From contig CAWFFB010000028.1 in the NCBI GenBank assembly GCA_963814975.1, positions 1 to 49,934 of the forward strand: a stretch of 49,934 nucleotides of DNA. Reading direction: 5' to 3'. A program made the position numbers and the translations under genes. The notes below the pieces were generated by a model. The model was not told the origin of the DNA. It saw only the letters and a program-made list of their open reading frames with translations, and ran no database searches. This DNA comes from CAVUXJ01 sp963814975. GTDB lineage: Bacteria; Acidobacteriota; Vicinamibacteria; Vicinamibacterales; CAVVIG01. This document shows, piece after piece, positions 34,126-43,285 of the stretch (positions within the stretch are counted from its first letter, which is position 1; the number at the start of each line of letters is the position of its first letter).

Positions 34126-35463
34126 TCAATGCCGCTGCACTTCGACCGGCGCGCCTCCCGGAATGAACACAGCGGGCCGGCTTCCCCAGCCGGCCTTGAG
34201 GGCGACGTACACCGCCGCTCCCAGAGTAGCCATGATCGCCATTCCCACCAGCCCGGTAAGCCAGATGCCCCGGTATTCCGTCAGCGCATTGCCAGGCTGT
34301 GTGTTCAGCGAAATGCCGACGTAGCCGCTGGCAGCCAGCACGGTCGCGCCGGAAAACTGGCCGAGTGTGTTTGCGAATGACGAGACCGATGCGGTCCGCT
34401 GCGATCCGTAGGTTTCGGAGATCGCGGCAGGAACGAGGGCGAACAGGTTGACCGACATGCCCAGCAGCACCGTCACGGCCGCAAGGGGCCAGAAGGCGGT
34501 GACACCCGTTGCGAGAAACAGCAGCAGGGTGATCGCCAGCGCCAGCCATCCCATCAGCACCACCGTGCGCGAGATGCCCCGCCTCGCGAGGATGTCCGTC
34601 AGCTTGCCCGCGAGCGGACACCCCACCGCGCGCCCCAGCACCGAGTACGCGACCAGCGCAAAGAGCCCGCCGTAGACCACCGCCTGATTCAGCGACATGC
34701 CGTATTCGGCGATGTTCACATCCGCCACGTACACGGCGATCCAGGTCTGGGTGCCGCGGATACCCACGACGAACCCGGAGTAGAGGAACGCATAGCACCA
34801 CAACTGCGGATCCCGCAGGAGCGCCCAGTCGAACGGCCTCCTCGTCGTCGCTTGTTGCCCGGCGGGAGCGGACTTGAGAAACACGACGCACAGGATCGCG
34901 ATGACGCCGATCGCGCCCGCGATCATGTTGGTGCCCTGGCGCCACCCCGACGCAAAGTAGACGGCCAGGACCGGCAGCAGGAAATAGGCTGCGGCCTCGC
35001 CGAGCGTGCCGCCCACGCCGCCCAGGGTCCCTTGACTGAAGCTGCGTTCCCGCTCGGGGAACCATCGCGCGATTGCCCCGGTCAGCGGAACATAGACGGC
35101 CGCGGCTGCCACGCCGCTGGCGATGCGCCAGAAGATGAGCGATCCCTCGGTCTGACCCGTTGCAAACCCGACCATGGTGAGGGCCGTGAGCGCGATGCCC
35201 AGCGCGACGACCAACCGGTTGCCGAACCGGTCGGACGCGATGCCCCAGGGCATCTGGAACACGGCGTATGAATAGAAGAACATCGACGCGAGCAGGCCGA
35301 TCGCTCCGCGGTCGAGGTTGAGATCGTTCGCAACGAATCGCTGAATGCCGGCGAAATTCAGCCGCGAAAACTGACTGGTGCCGTACGCCAGGATGCCGAA
35401 GGCAAGAATGACCCAGCGATAGGGGAGGACGGTCTGGTCCGGAGCGTCAGATCTGTTGGGCAT
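34126..35463 (-). CDS. MFS transporter, anion:cation symporter type
   Basis: 445 residues from ATG 35463, about 12 membrane helices. The first loop motif of the family is visible as GIASDRFGNRLVVALGIALT after helix 2. The N-terminus RWVILAFGILAYGTSQFSRL and GTLGGVGGTLGEAAAYFLL are also typical. The 14-residue gap to the IlvD/Edd gene end makes them convergent neighbours. This subfamily often imports sugar acids such as hexuronates or galactonate, which would match the dehydratase. It follows a secreted-family gene on the same strand by 34 bases. Intact. Confidence 0.85.
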   Translation of the reverse strand: MPNRSDAPDQTVLPYRWVILAFGILAYGTSQFSRLNFAGIQRFVANDLNLDRGAIGLLASMFFYSYAVFQMPWGIASDRFGNRLVVALGIALTALTMVGFATGQTEGSLIFWRIASGVAAAAVYVPLTGAIARWFPERERSFSQGTLGGVGGTLGEAAAYFLLPVLAVYFASGWRQGTNMIAGAIGVIAILCVVFLKSAPAGQQATTRRPFDWALLRDPQLWCYAFLYSGFVVGIRGTQTWIAVYVADVNIAEYGMSLNQAVVYGGLFALVAYSVLGRAVGCPLAGKLTDILARRGISRTVVLMGWLALAITLLLFLATGVTAFWPLAAVTVLLGMSVNLFALVPAAISETYGSQRTASVSSFANTLGQFSGATVLAASGYVGISLNTQPGNALTEYRGIWLTGLVGMAIMATLGAAVYVALKAGWGSRPAVFIPGGAPVEVQRH

Positions 35464-35497
35464 ATGAGCCGCCGTGATCCGCTGTGGGTTGAACTGT

Positions 35498-36438
35498 TTA
35501 CTTTGAACGGATGGTGTCGGCTCGACGATGCTCGTGGATTCCGGTTCTGCCGGCGTCTTTCTCGCGCTGGCCACCTTCCAGAATGCGCTCCACGTCGCGC
35601 TCGCCCTCGGAACGAGCGTCCTCCCAGAATTCATAACCTGCCGTCTTGTTGCGGTTGATGGCGAACGCGATTTTCCAGGGTTTTGCAAACACCTTCGGAT
35701 CCTCGATGGTCGCTTCGTAATCGATCCTGTCGGGACCGGCCATCGTCCAGCGTTCGACCACATGCAAAGCGTCGCTGTGGAAGGTCCCATGAGAGTCGAA
35801 CCAGGTGTCCTCGTTGAAATTCGTCACGTCGACGACCAGCGTCTTGCCCTCCCAGCGGCCCCGCGAGTCCCCCATCCACAGCTTGATGTCCTTTCCGGGG
35901 TGCGGACGCCCGTCCATCGGGATCACGCGATAGGCGTGGTTTGACTCGTAGAGAATCGTCACGTATCCGGCGGCTTCACGGATCTGCAGTCCACCCGGCA
36001 CGAAATTGATGCGAGGCACACCGTCCGGCGCCGACCGCGCATGGGGGTCGATGTGCTCGATTTTCGTCGGCGTGAACGTGTCCACCAGCAGCTGCTTTCT
36101 TCTGGCTGCCGCGGCCGGCTGATAAGGAATTCTCCCGTCGGCGGGATCGACGATGATAGTCGGGCCGCCTCTACGGCGCCGCTCCTGCCCACGATGATTT
36201 CGGAGGTTGGATCTTGTCCATCCTCGATGCTATGCACCGCTCCCATTGGCGCGGCATTGAGCCACAGTCCTTGCAGATCCGGCTGTCCGCCCGGCGAGAG
36301 GGGCACGGTCGCGCGCCCTGACGGGGCGGCCGGCCCTCCCCTTGTCGCGCCCGACTGGGCCTGGGCAGCAACGCCGACCGACAGAAGACCGGCAAGCGCT
36401 CCCGTCGTACCGATTGACGCCATGATCTGCTTCATCAT
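35498..36438 (-). CDS. exported conserved protein, DTLVVDVTNF family, copy 1 (one frameshift)
   Basis: Exported protein of a family abundant in Acidobacteria but without known function. Leader SIGTTGALAGLLSVGVAAQA after ATG 36438. The frame changes near 36165; beyond it the reading continues IIVDPADGRIPYQPAAAARR, KIEHIDPHARSAPDGVPRIN, IREAAGYVTILYESNHAYRV, RGRWEGKTLVVDVTNFNEDT, FHSDALHVVERWTMAGPDRI, YEATIEDPKVFAKPWKIAF. The same blocks occur in the gene at 40540. A tail resembling ERDVERILEGGQREKDAGRT is usual. The protein is predicted to be beta-rich and periplasmic. Neighbours are a PQQ dehydrogenase and a transporter. Confidence 0.75.
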
Positions 36439-36643
36439 TGGAACCTCTTTACCAAGGCCCTACGCGAGGCCGCTGGATTATACGCCCGCGGGTAGTCAGC
36501 CGCTCGCGCAAACAGCAGTTCCCTGACCCTCGGCTGCCGGGTCGCGCAAGGGGTCGTGAAGCGTACGTACCCCAGTCACGAACCGGTGGAATCCGCTGTG
36601 ATACCACCTAGCCTCGCGAACTTTTCTTGCTGACAGTCTGATG

Positions 36644-38480
36644 TCATGGCTCTGGCAGCGCAAATACGAAAAGCGTATTGCCTGTGCTCGTCGTACTCAG
36701 CTCAGGGGTCAGACCCTCGAGGATTCTGGCCCCCTGGGTCACCCCGCCCGCCCCGACGGCGAGGTATTGGCGACCTCCCACACTGTAGGTCATCGGCCGC
36801 GCGGCAACGGGTCCGTTCAGGATGGTCTCCCAGACCACGGCGCCGGTCTCGGCATTCAGCGCTCTGAAACGTCGAACGACGTCGCCGGAAAAGATCAGGT
36901 TGCCGCCTGTCGCCAGGACCGACCCGTAAAACGGCGCCCGCTGCTGGTAGGTCCACAGCGTCTTTCCGGTTGATACGGAAACAGCCTGAAGTCGCCCGAC
37001 TGGAGCAGTGGCGGGATTCGCACCGGGAACGTGGCGGACCTTGGTGTTGAGACCATACCCGTCGGAGGGTGCGGCTTTCTCGACCGACATCGCGATATCC
37101 ATGCAGGTGTTGTTCATCGGCATGTACATCGCGCCGGTGTTCGGGCTGAACGCCCCGGACGGCTGGTCCTTGCCGCCCAGGAGGTACGGGCAGGCGAAGA
37201 CGGGATGATCGACCGACTGCGGGGTCGAGTCCTCGTTGATGATCGGACGCCCCGTCCGTACGTCGACCCCCGTCATGATGTTCTGGTAGATCGTGGGCCT
37301 CGCCCACAGGAACTCACCCGTCCTGGCATCGAGCGTCCAGATGATCCCGGTCTTGCCGGGGATCCCGGTGATGACCTTTCTGGTCTCTCCCGGCCGAATG
37401 CTCGGGTTGATCCAAGGCACCTCGTCCGGACTCGGGGCCACCTGCGTCTGAACGATCATTCTCTCGAAGACGTGATCGAGGTCCCAGTTGTCCCGGGGCA
37501 GGTGCTGGAAGTACCAGACCATCTTGCCGGTGTCCGGATTGATCGCGAGGGTGGAGTTCGTGTAGAGCAGGTCGGCTTTTCCCGCGCCGCGCAGCTTTTC
37601 TGGCAGGGGAGCGGTCACGCCCGTTCCCCAGAAGACGAGATTCAGTTCGGGATCGTAGCTGCCGGGCATCCACGCTGACGAGTGGCGGCGGGCTTCGATC
37701 GGCAGTCCTCCCCAGGTGTCGCCTCCGGGCTCGCCCGGTCTTGCCGCCGTGTATACGCGCCAGAGCTCCTCTCCGTGCCTGGTATCGTGCGCGGTGATGA
37801 AACACCCGCCGGGAAGCGGGCTTTGCGGATTGCAGCGTGAGCCGTTGATCAGCTTGCCCTTGACGACGATCGGTCCCGTCGTCTGAGCGACCTGATCCTT
37901 GTAGTTCGCTCGCTGGGTCTCCCATAGAACCTTCCCGGACTTTGCCTCGAGGGCGATCTGGAAGGCGTCGTTCGTCGCAAGAAAGATCTTGTCGTCGTAG
38001 ATCGACACGTTGCGGTATCTGAACTGCGTGCCGGTCAGAGTTTCCGATGTTTGGAGGCAACTTGCGTTTGTATTCCCAGAGCAGATCGCCGTTCGTGGCG
38101 TCGAGCGCTTGAACGATGTCTTCCGAGTTGACGAGAAACATGATCCCGTCATAGACCAGCGGTTCGACTTCTTGCGGCCCCGGCTGCATGGCTCGCGACC
38201 ACGCCAGGCGCAGCTGGCCGACGTTCCCCGCGGTTATCTGATTCAGCGAGCTGTAACCCCAAAGGTTGTAGCCGTTGCGATACGTGATCCAGTTTTCAGG
38301 CTTTGGCCGAACCAGCATGTCGTCCGTCACCGGTACGAAGTTCTTCAGCTTCTCTGGTACCACGGCCGGGATGGGGGAGGGCACGAAGCGCTGCGCCGTC
38401 GCCCCGACGCTCATCACAAGAAGCGCGGCGCCCACGCTCCAGAGCAAATGTGGATGGTTGGTCGCATGTCGCTTGCTCAT
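36644..38480 (-). CDS. PQQ-dependent dehydrogenase, alcohol type (one frameshift)
   Basis: About 610 residues; ribosome site GAGG before ATG 38480; leader LLWSVGAALLVMSVGATAQ. Periplasmic eight-bladed propeller enzyme that passes electrons to a cytochrome c. Blade motifs are NGYNLWGYSSLNQITAGNVG, RLAWSRAMQPG, ALDATNGDLLWEYKR. After a shift near 38044 come YRNVSIYDDKIFLATNDAF, LPRDNWDLDHVFERM and QAVSVSTGKTLWTYQQRAP. The frame is restored by deleting one G (ATC-G-GAA). The usual C-terminal cytochrome domain is missing, but the next gene upstream encodes one. Substrate class cannot be fixed. Confidence 0.88.
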
Positions 38481-38509
38481 GGTGCGTTCCTCTCTGATCG
38501 GGCTCAAGA

Positions 38510-38587
38510 ATCTTCAATCTACGACTGGGCGATCGTCAATCCATCGATAAATCGTCGATCGTCAAATCGTCGATCGTCGATTGTCCG
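38510..38587. repeat. ATCGTCGATCGTC simple repeats upstream of the PQQ dehydrogenase gene
   Basis: A 15-base unit is repeated in tandem at 38550-38564 and 38565-38579 (AATCGTCGATCGTCA/G), with further partial copies to 38530 and 38586. It fills the gap between the cytochrome c gene end and the PQQ dehydrogenase start, and so may influence their joint expression. Confidence 0.6.
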
Positions 38588-38588
38588 G

Positions 38589-39126
38589 TTACGACCATGC
38601 TCGCTCACTATTTGGCGCCTCGATGCTTCGTTTCATGGCAGGTGAGTCTGCGGTCAAATCCGTGGTGCCCGCCGGGTGCTTCAAGACCTGCAGCACATAG
38701 GCGATCACGTCGAGATAGGCGCCCTCGGAAAGCCTCGTCTGGTCGGGCGGCATGTTCTCAACCGCATACCGAAAGAGCTCTCCCAAGCGGTCGGCCGCTC
38801 CATTTCTCGTAGAAGAACGGACCAGCGAGAGCGGGCGCTGCGAACTCGTTTGCCCCACCGCGCAGCGACGCTCCGTGGCACGTGCTGCAACTCTGCTCGT
38901 ACACCGCCTTCCCCCGTTCCGCCTGGCTGGCGCTGTACGATCCGGTGGCGACGGGGACGCCCTGCGCGACGCGCACGTTCGTTGATCTGGTACCGCCATC
39001 GCCTTGACGGGCGAGCGGCGGCAGACCACGGAACAGGCCGGTCGCCACGACGCTAACGCGAACGGAGGGAATGAAGCCAGCACCCAAGGCGAGGCAGAGC
39101 AGGAAGAAAGCCGGAGCGAGATTCAT
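38589..39126 (-). CDS. c-type cytochrome, likely electron acceptor of the PQQ enzyme (one frameshift)
   Basis: About 178 residues. Leader FFLLCLALGAGFIPSVRVSV. The heme motif is in GKAVYEQSCSTCHGASLRGG, and the axial methionine in AVENMPPDQTRLSEGAYLDV. It ends VIAYVLQVLKHPAGTTDLT then a short tail. Deleting one A near 38800 (GGG-A-GAG) unites the frames. It lies 109 bases upstream of the PQQ dehydrogenase gene and in the same direction, the usual pairing for a quinoprotein and its acceptor. Confidence 0.85.
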
Positions 39127-39135
39127 GAATTCAGA

Positions 39136-40281
39136 CTACCTGTCGATGCTTTCCCGCTCGATCCCACCGCCGGTATCGCCTCCGGTGGCTATATCCATGG
39201 TTCGCGGATCCTTGCCTTTGCCCTGCTTGAAGAGTCTCTCCACCGCGCGCGTGTTCGCGAGCATGCCGACCATCCCGTAATTGCCCTCGTGGCAGGTCGA
39301 CTCATAGACCTGGTTCGCCTTGTCTGACTGCTTCTTCCAGGGAACCATGAATGTCCAGGGACGCGTCCACGTCGTCGGATCGTCGGCAGTCACCGTGTAC
39401 TCCAGCCGGTCCTCGCTTACCCGTCGGAAGCGCTCGATCAAATGCAGGTTCTCTCGAGACCCCTGGAAGTCCCGCGTGTGACGAAAATTCGTGATGTCGA
39501 CAACCAGGGTGTCGCCCTCCCACCGCCCGCGCGCGTCCCCGTTCCAGAAGCGGACGGACGCCGGCGCGTGCTTGCTGCCGGTCACCGGGACGACGCGGGC
39601 GAACCCCTGGCCCTGTCCGGAGTCGTGATAGACGCCGACCTGTCCCGGAGACTGCACGATTTGATACACCGCTCCGAGATTCGGAAGTATGCCGGCGAGA
39701 CAGCGTTCGGCCAACGACCGGTCTTCAGGTCCATCGGCGCGGTTCATACGCTCCACGTTGTAGACAGGGGGAGGCTGGGCGTGGGCTGGCGAGGGCGGTC
39801 CCGGCCTGCCACCCGACGTTCCCTGAAGAAGCGCCTGCAGGTATTTCGTGACCGCGTCGACCTGTTTTCTCGCTCCCGGAGTGAGCGGGGGAATCCGGCC
39901 GTCAGGCGGATCGACTATCAAGGAGGTGCGGCCATCGGACAGCTCGGTCCCCCGTTGAACAAAGATCTGGTTGTAGGCGCCCGCCACGTCCTTCTCGGTT
40001 CCGCGGGACGAGCGATCTTCGCGGCCCGGACGGGCCAGTACTTCCGCCGCAACGGCCGCCGCCTCCTCGGGGGTGAGGACCGCTTTGTTCGCGAATCTCG
40101 CCGGACGCTGCAGCGGCGTCAACGTTTCGCCGCTCCAAGTACCTTGCAAGTCCGGTTCGCCCCAGGGTGTTCGCAATTCCTGCCCACGAGCCGCTGCCGG
40201 CTGCGGCGACTGAGCGTGTGGGGCAACGGCAAGACCTCCGAGCGCGAGCCCACCGATCAAACTGACAAGGCGAGAGGCCAT
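39136..40281 (-). CDS. exported conserved protein, DTLVVDVTNF family, copy 2
   Basis: 381 residues from ATG 40281, intact. Leader RLVSLIGGLALGGLAVAPHA. The usual opening LRTPWGEPDLQGTWSGETLT follows. Then come SDGRTSLIVDPPDGRIPPLT, ERCLAGILPNLGAVYQIVQS, ARGRWEGDTLVVDITNFRHT, LHLIERFRRVSEDRLEYTVT and TTWTRPWTFMVPWKK. Ends GYN... NYGMVGMLANTRAVE and a Lys/Gly tail. The LQGTWS opening and the DGRIP block are marks of the family. It precedes the cytochrome c gene by 9 bases, so a shared transcript is likely. Function unknown. Confidence 0.8.
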   Translation of the reverse strand: MASRLVSLIGGLALGGLAVAPHAQSPQPAAARGQELRTPWGEPDLQGTWSGETLTPLQRPARFANKAVLTPEEAAAVAAEVLARPGREDRSSRGTEKDVAGAYNQIFVQRGTELSDGRTSLIVDPPDGRIPPLTPGARKQVDAVTKYLQALLQGTSGGRPGPPSPAHAQPPPVYNVERMNRADGPEDRSLAERCLAGILPNLGAVYQIVQSPGQVGVYHDSGQGQGFARVVPVTGSKHAPASVRFWNGDARGRWEGDTLVVDITNFRHTRDFQGSRENLHLIERFRRVSEDRLEYTVTADDPTTWTRPWTFMVPWKKQSDKANQVYESTCHEGNYGMVGMLANTRAVERLFKQGKGKDPRTMDIATGGDTGGGIERESIDR

Positions 40282-40331
40282 CGAACTCCTCCGCGTCGGT
40301 ATCATCCGGTACGAGCGGCCGCGTGGCGAGG

Positions 40332-40385
40332 GCCTTGACGCGGCGTCCCATCGGACGGCGTCAAGGCTTCGGCAGCAGTGCTGCC
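40332..40385. promoter_or_regulatory. two inverted repeats in the divergent region between secreted-family genes
   Basis: The first is a long hairpin: GCCTTGACGC (40332-40341) with GCGTCAAGGC (40358-40367), plus an inner CGTCC/GGACG stem and loop CATC. The second is a 15-base palindrome, GGCAGCAGTGCTGCC, at 40371-40385. Both lie between genes starting at 40281 (minus) and 40540 (plus). A regulator-binding role is inferred. Confidence 0.5.
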
Positions 40386-40539
40386 TCGAGCGCGTCCATG
40401 ATACATCCGAACTCACGCCCGCAGCTTGACATCGCGCCTCCGGTTTCGTAAGAGTGCGGCGTCGATCGGGCGCTCGAACCGCGGGCCGCCCCGGTTGGCG
40501 CATATCCATCCCGTTCGCGGGTTTCGAAGGGAGCTTCTC

Positions 40540-41523
40540 GTGCGAAATCGTCAGCGCGAGGCGATGGTCGCGACCGTTACCGCTCTCCTCGTCGGCGGCC
40601 TTGCCCTGACGATGAGGCGAACCCCCAGTCAAACTGAAGGCGTCCAGGGACCGCAGGTACCGCGGAGGTCGGACGGGAAGCCCGACTTCAGCGGAATCTG
40701 GCAAGCGAACAACGGCGCGCATTGGGATCTCGCCACTCATACCGCGCGCCCGATGGTGGCCCAGCCCGGCGTGTACGAGGATGTGCCGGTCCTCGCCGCG
40801 CCGGTCGTGGCGCTCGGCGCAATCGGCTGGGTGCCCCCTGACTTCGGCGTGATCGACGGCGACGAGATCCCGTACCAGCCGTGGGCGGCGAAGAGGAAGC
40901 AGGAGAACCTCGACCACTGGTTGGACCGCGATCCGGAGATCCGGTGTTACCTGCCGGGGGTTCCGCGAGCGATCTACATGCCGTACAAGTTTCAGATCAT
41001 TCAGGGCACGAACAAGATTCTGATGATCTTCGAGTTCGCCGGCGCGCAGCGCACGATTCATCTGGACGAGGTGGACCCCTATCCGGCCGACGCGTTCATG
41101 GGACATTCAGTCGCGCGTTGGGAGGGCGACACGCTCGTCGTCGACGTGTCGCGTTTCACGGCCCAGACGTGGTTCGACAGGGCGGGAAACTTTCACAGCG
41201 ACGCCCTGCATGTGGTCGAACGGTACACGCCGATCAGCCGCGACGCGTTCAGCTACGAAGCGACGATCGAGGATCCGAAGGTGTTCACCCGCCCCTGGAA
41301 GATCAGCATGCCGATCTACCGTCGTCTGGAACCGAATGCCCGGCTGATGGAATTCAGATGTCAGGAGATGGCGGAAGAGACCGCGCTGGGGCATCTGCGT
41401 AAGCAGCCATTGGTCAGGCGGTGGGAAGGCAACACCATGAGGATTGACATCACGCGAAAGGTCCCGCGCGGGATGAGGCGGTGTACCGAGCGTCACGTGG
41501 ACGGCAATCCCCCGACGCCGTGA
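40540..41523 (+). CDS. exported conserved protein, DTLVVDVTNF family, copy 3
   Basis: 327 residues from GTG 40540, chosen for the upstream AAGGGAG and because longer versions extend into poor sequence. Leader MVATVTALLVGGLALTMRR. Then SDGKPDFSGIWQANNGAHWD, DGDEIPYQPWAAKRKQENLD, EIRCYLPGVPRAIYMPYKFQ, KILMIFEFAGAQRTIHLDEV, ARWEGDTLVVDVSRFTAQTW, FHSDALHVVERYTPISRDAF and YEATIEDPKVFTRPWKIS. It is closest to copy 1 and covers the complete family core. Intact. Function unknown; periplasmic location likely. Confidence 0.8.
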   Translation: MRNRQREAMVATVTALLVGGLALTMRRTPSQTEGVQGPQVPRRSDGKPDFSGIWQANNGAHWDLATHTARPMVAQPGVYEDVPVLAAPVVALGAIGWVPPDFGVIDGDEIPYQPWAAKRKQENLDHWLDRDPEIRCYLPGVPRAIYMPYKFQIIQGTNKILMIFEFAGAQRTIHLDEVDPYPADAFMGHSVARWEGDTLVVDVSRFTAQTWFDRAGNFHSDALHVVERYTPISRDAFSYEATIEDPKVFTRPWKISMPIYRRLEPNARLMEFRCQEMAEETALGHLRKQPLVRRWEGNTMRIDITRKVPRGMRRCTERHVDGNPPTP

Positions 41524-41554
41524 CAGGTGTCCCAGCCCTTGGTATGACGGTTGC

Positions 41555-41865
41555 CTACGACATTCCCCAGTCCCACAGTTGCACGCCGCCCGCGAGACCT
41601 CGACGCCAAGCACGGCGTTCAATCGTGCCGAGCACGACGTAGTCCTGTGCGTGGACTGCCGCACGGAATCCCGCCCCTATGATGACCCGCTCCAATTCGC
41701 CTCGGTCGACGATGAGCGTCTCGAAGAGTAAGCAGAGGCGGCAGGTCTTATTGAGAAGCGCCAATCGCGCCATGCCGGGATCACCGACATGGACGACCAA
41801 CGGGAGTTTTCGGACTCTGGTCGAAGCCTTGCAGGTCGGGCACTTCGTGAATCGCTCCCGAACGT
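41555..41865 (-). CDS. zinc-ribbon conserved protein (start unresolved)
   Basis: About 100 residues can be read before TGA 41555: RERFTKCPTCKASTRVRKLP, LVVHVGDPGMARLALLNKTC, RLCLLFETLIVDRGELERVI, then DYVVLGTIERRAWRRGL and a Trp-rich end. The first CPTC and the later CRLC form a zinc ribbon. The order CPxC, TRxRKxPLVxHV, LNKTCRxC, GTxxRxxWR marks a small conserved family of unknown function. The start is unclear: upstream frame positions give no good codon, and a one-base error near 41865 is likely. Convergent with copy 3 and divergent from hicBA. Confidence 0.6.
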
Positions 41866-41987
41866 GTGGTTGAGGACGAAGGAATATCGCGGCGACACCG
41901 CACCGAGTCGACGCGGCGACCGTGATGTACCGGCATGCCTGGTTCGTGGAATGGTGGTAGATTACCGCAAGGACGAAGGGTGTTGCC

Positions 41988-42194
41988 ATGACGTTCGAGA
42001 TCGAGATCGATCGCGAAGTTGACGGACGGTGGATTGCCGAAGTGCCGGCTCTAGCCGGCGTGCTGACGTACGGCGCCACGCGGGAGGAGGCCGTTGCGCA
42101 CGTCCAGGCATTGGTCCTGCGTGTGATTGCCGACCGCCTCGAGCACAACGAGGCACCGGCCGACCTTTTGACCGTCACCTTCCACGCCGCGTGA
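41988..42194 (+). CDS. hicB: HicB-like antitoxin
   Basis: 68 residues from ATG 41988. It starts TFEIEIDREVDGRWIAEVPA, continuing LAGVLTYGATREEAVAHVQA, the partial RNase H-like fold of HicB and relatives. The usual C-terminal DNA-binding part is absent, so it is a short version (DUF1902-like). The stop overlaps the hicA start (GTGA). Together they form a type II toxin-antitoxin pair with antitoxin first, which is common. Intact. Confidence 0.8.
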   Translation: MTFEIEIDREVDGRWIAEVPALAGVLTYGATREEAVAHVQALVLRVIADRLEHNEAPADLLTVTFHAA

Positions 42195-42404
42195 GCAGCT
42201 GGCCCGCTAAGAAAGCTCGGCTTGTTTCTGGCAGCTCTCGAAAAAATCGGCTGGCGAGTAAGGCGACGGTCCGGTTCCCATCGCACGTTGACCCGCGACG
42301 GCTGGCCAGATGTCGTTTTTGGGTTTCACGATGATGTCGAGATCGGCCCGAAGATGCTTGGCAAGATTGCCAAGAACACCGGCCTTACGCCAAACGATCT
42401 GTGA
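42191..42404 (+). CDS. hicA: HicA-like mRNA interferase toxin (one frameshift)
   Basis: Starting at GTG 42191, which overlaps the hicB stop, the frame reads SSWPAKKARLV and is then thrown off by an extra T in the GTTT run near 42224. With one T removed it continues LAALEKIGWRVRRRSGSHRT, then LTRDGWPDVVFGFHDD, EIGPKMLGKIAKNTGLTPND. The essential histidine of HicA is in GSHRT. Full repaired length about 70 residues, normal. The shift may be a consensus error or real inactivation. Confidence 0.7.
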
Positions 42405-42427
42405 TTCGTCTGGCTAACGTTCCATGT

Positions 42428-42735
42428 GACAGCCCAGGGCACACGCCGAAGTCCGCGTCAAATACGCGAAGCTCTGGCATTGGTCGAGCAGCCTCTCCGG
42501 CCCGTTGCGACTGCCGTGCGGGTTCGGCCAAAGAGCGAGTCACGGCTGTATCCGTTTGTTTCGGGAGGTGGCCCGTCGACTCCCTCGGGGCATTCCAGAG
42601 ATAGCTAACCCGGTTGAGAATCGAACTGCCACGCCCGCAGAAAGGGTGAGACTTCTCGCATCACTCCTGTGTCGCGTAGTGGAGAGCGATCCTGGCCGGG
42701 GCTCAACTCGCCGTTACGCCGTTGCACGGAAGTAA
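42428..42735 (+). pseudogene. possible L,D-transpeptidase (YkuD) C-terminal remnant
   Basis: The frame contains FGQRASHGCIRLFREVARRL, followed by PRGIPEIANPVE. SHGCIRL is the catalytic-cysteine motif of YkuD L,D-transpeptidases; the spacing to RGIPEI matches the following strand (xGTxVxI). The upstream half of the domain, with the conserved IHGT histidine, is not seen, and the sequence after 42610 is unrelated. No ribosome site. Either a leftover gene end or a chance motif. Confidence 0.35.
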
Positions 42736-42788
42736 TCCCGTCCGCGAGCCCACCCGGCATCGTCCGCGACGGGCTCAAGGGTTCTGGT

Positions 42789-43141
42789 TCAGCGTCCGCT
42801 GACGGCCATCGGAATCGCGGTCCCGTCGGGGCGTCGCCACGTCGTGCGGAACGCGCGGTCGTACGTCCACACGTTCAGGCTCGCGTCGCGCCCGGACAGC
42901 ACTGCGAGACATCCATCGGCCCAATCGGGTTCGTGGTCGCATACTTGAACAGCCAGTCGAGCACGTCGGGGCGGATGCCGATCATTCGCGAGGCCACGTC
43001 GATACCGGCAGCGATGTCGCGTGTCGGGCTCGAGTCCGATCGCCCGCCTCGTCCGTTGCCGGGCGCGCCGTCTCGTGAGATGAACGTTCGCGGCTCGCCG
43101 ACCAATTCACCAGGCCGCCGGGAGCGTGGTAACCTCCCCAC
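42789..43141 (-). pseudogene. fragment of an unidentified gene
   Basis: Two overlapping frames join near 42905: GIDVASRMIGIRPDVLDWLF and KYATTNPIGPMD, then AVLSGRDASLNVWTYDRAFR and TTWRRPDGTAIPMAVSGR at TGA 42789. The second part has the look of a real protein end. The N-terminal 40 residues are low complexity. I do not recognise the family. A remnant or a gene with two base errors. Confidence 0.4.
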
Positions 43142-43285
43142 GATGTCGGTCGTCCTCTGTCGATGGCCGAACGGCGACTGCTCGGTGGTCCTGCCCGTAA
43201 CAACGCCGACGCTACGCGAGGAAGCGACAGGGACCCACGGAGGGTCAGACTCCTACGCAACTGTTTTCAGAACGGAAGTGCGCTC

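Noticed and set aside
39136..41106. 656-codon minus-strand frame including secreted-family copy 2
   Set aside because: Only the part from 40281 is real; the upstream extension covers the divergent intergenic region and the antisense of copy 3.
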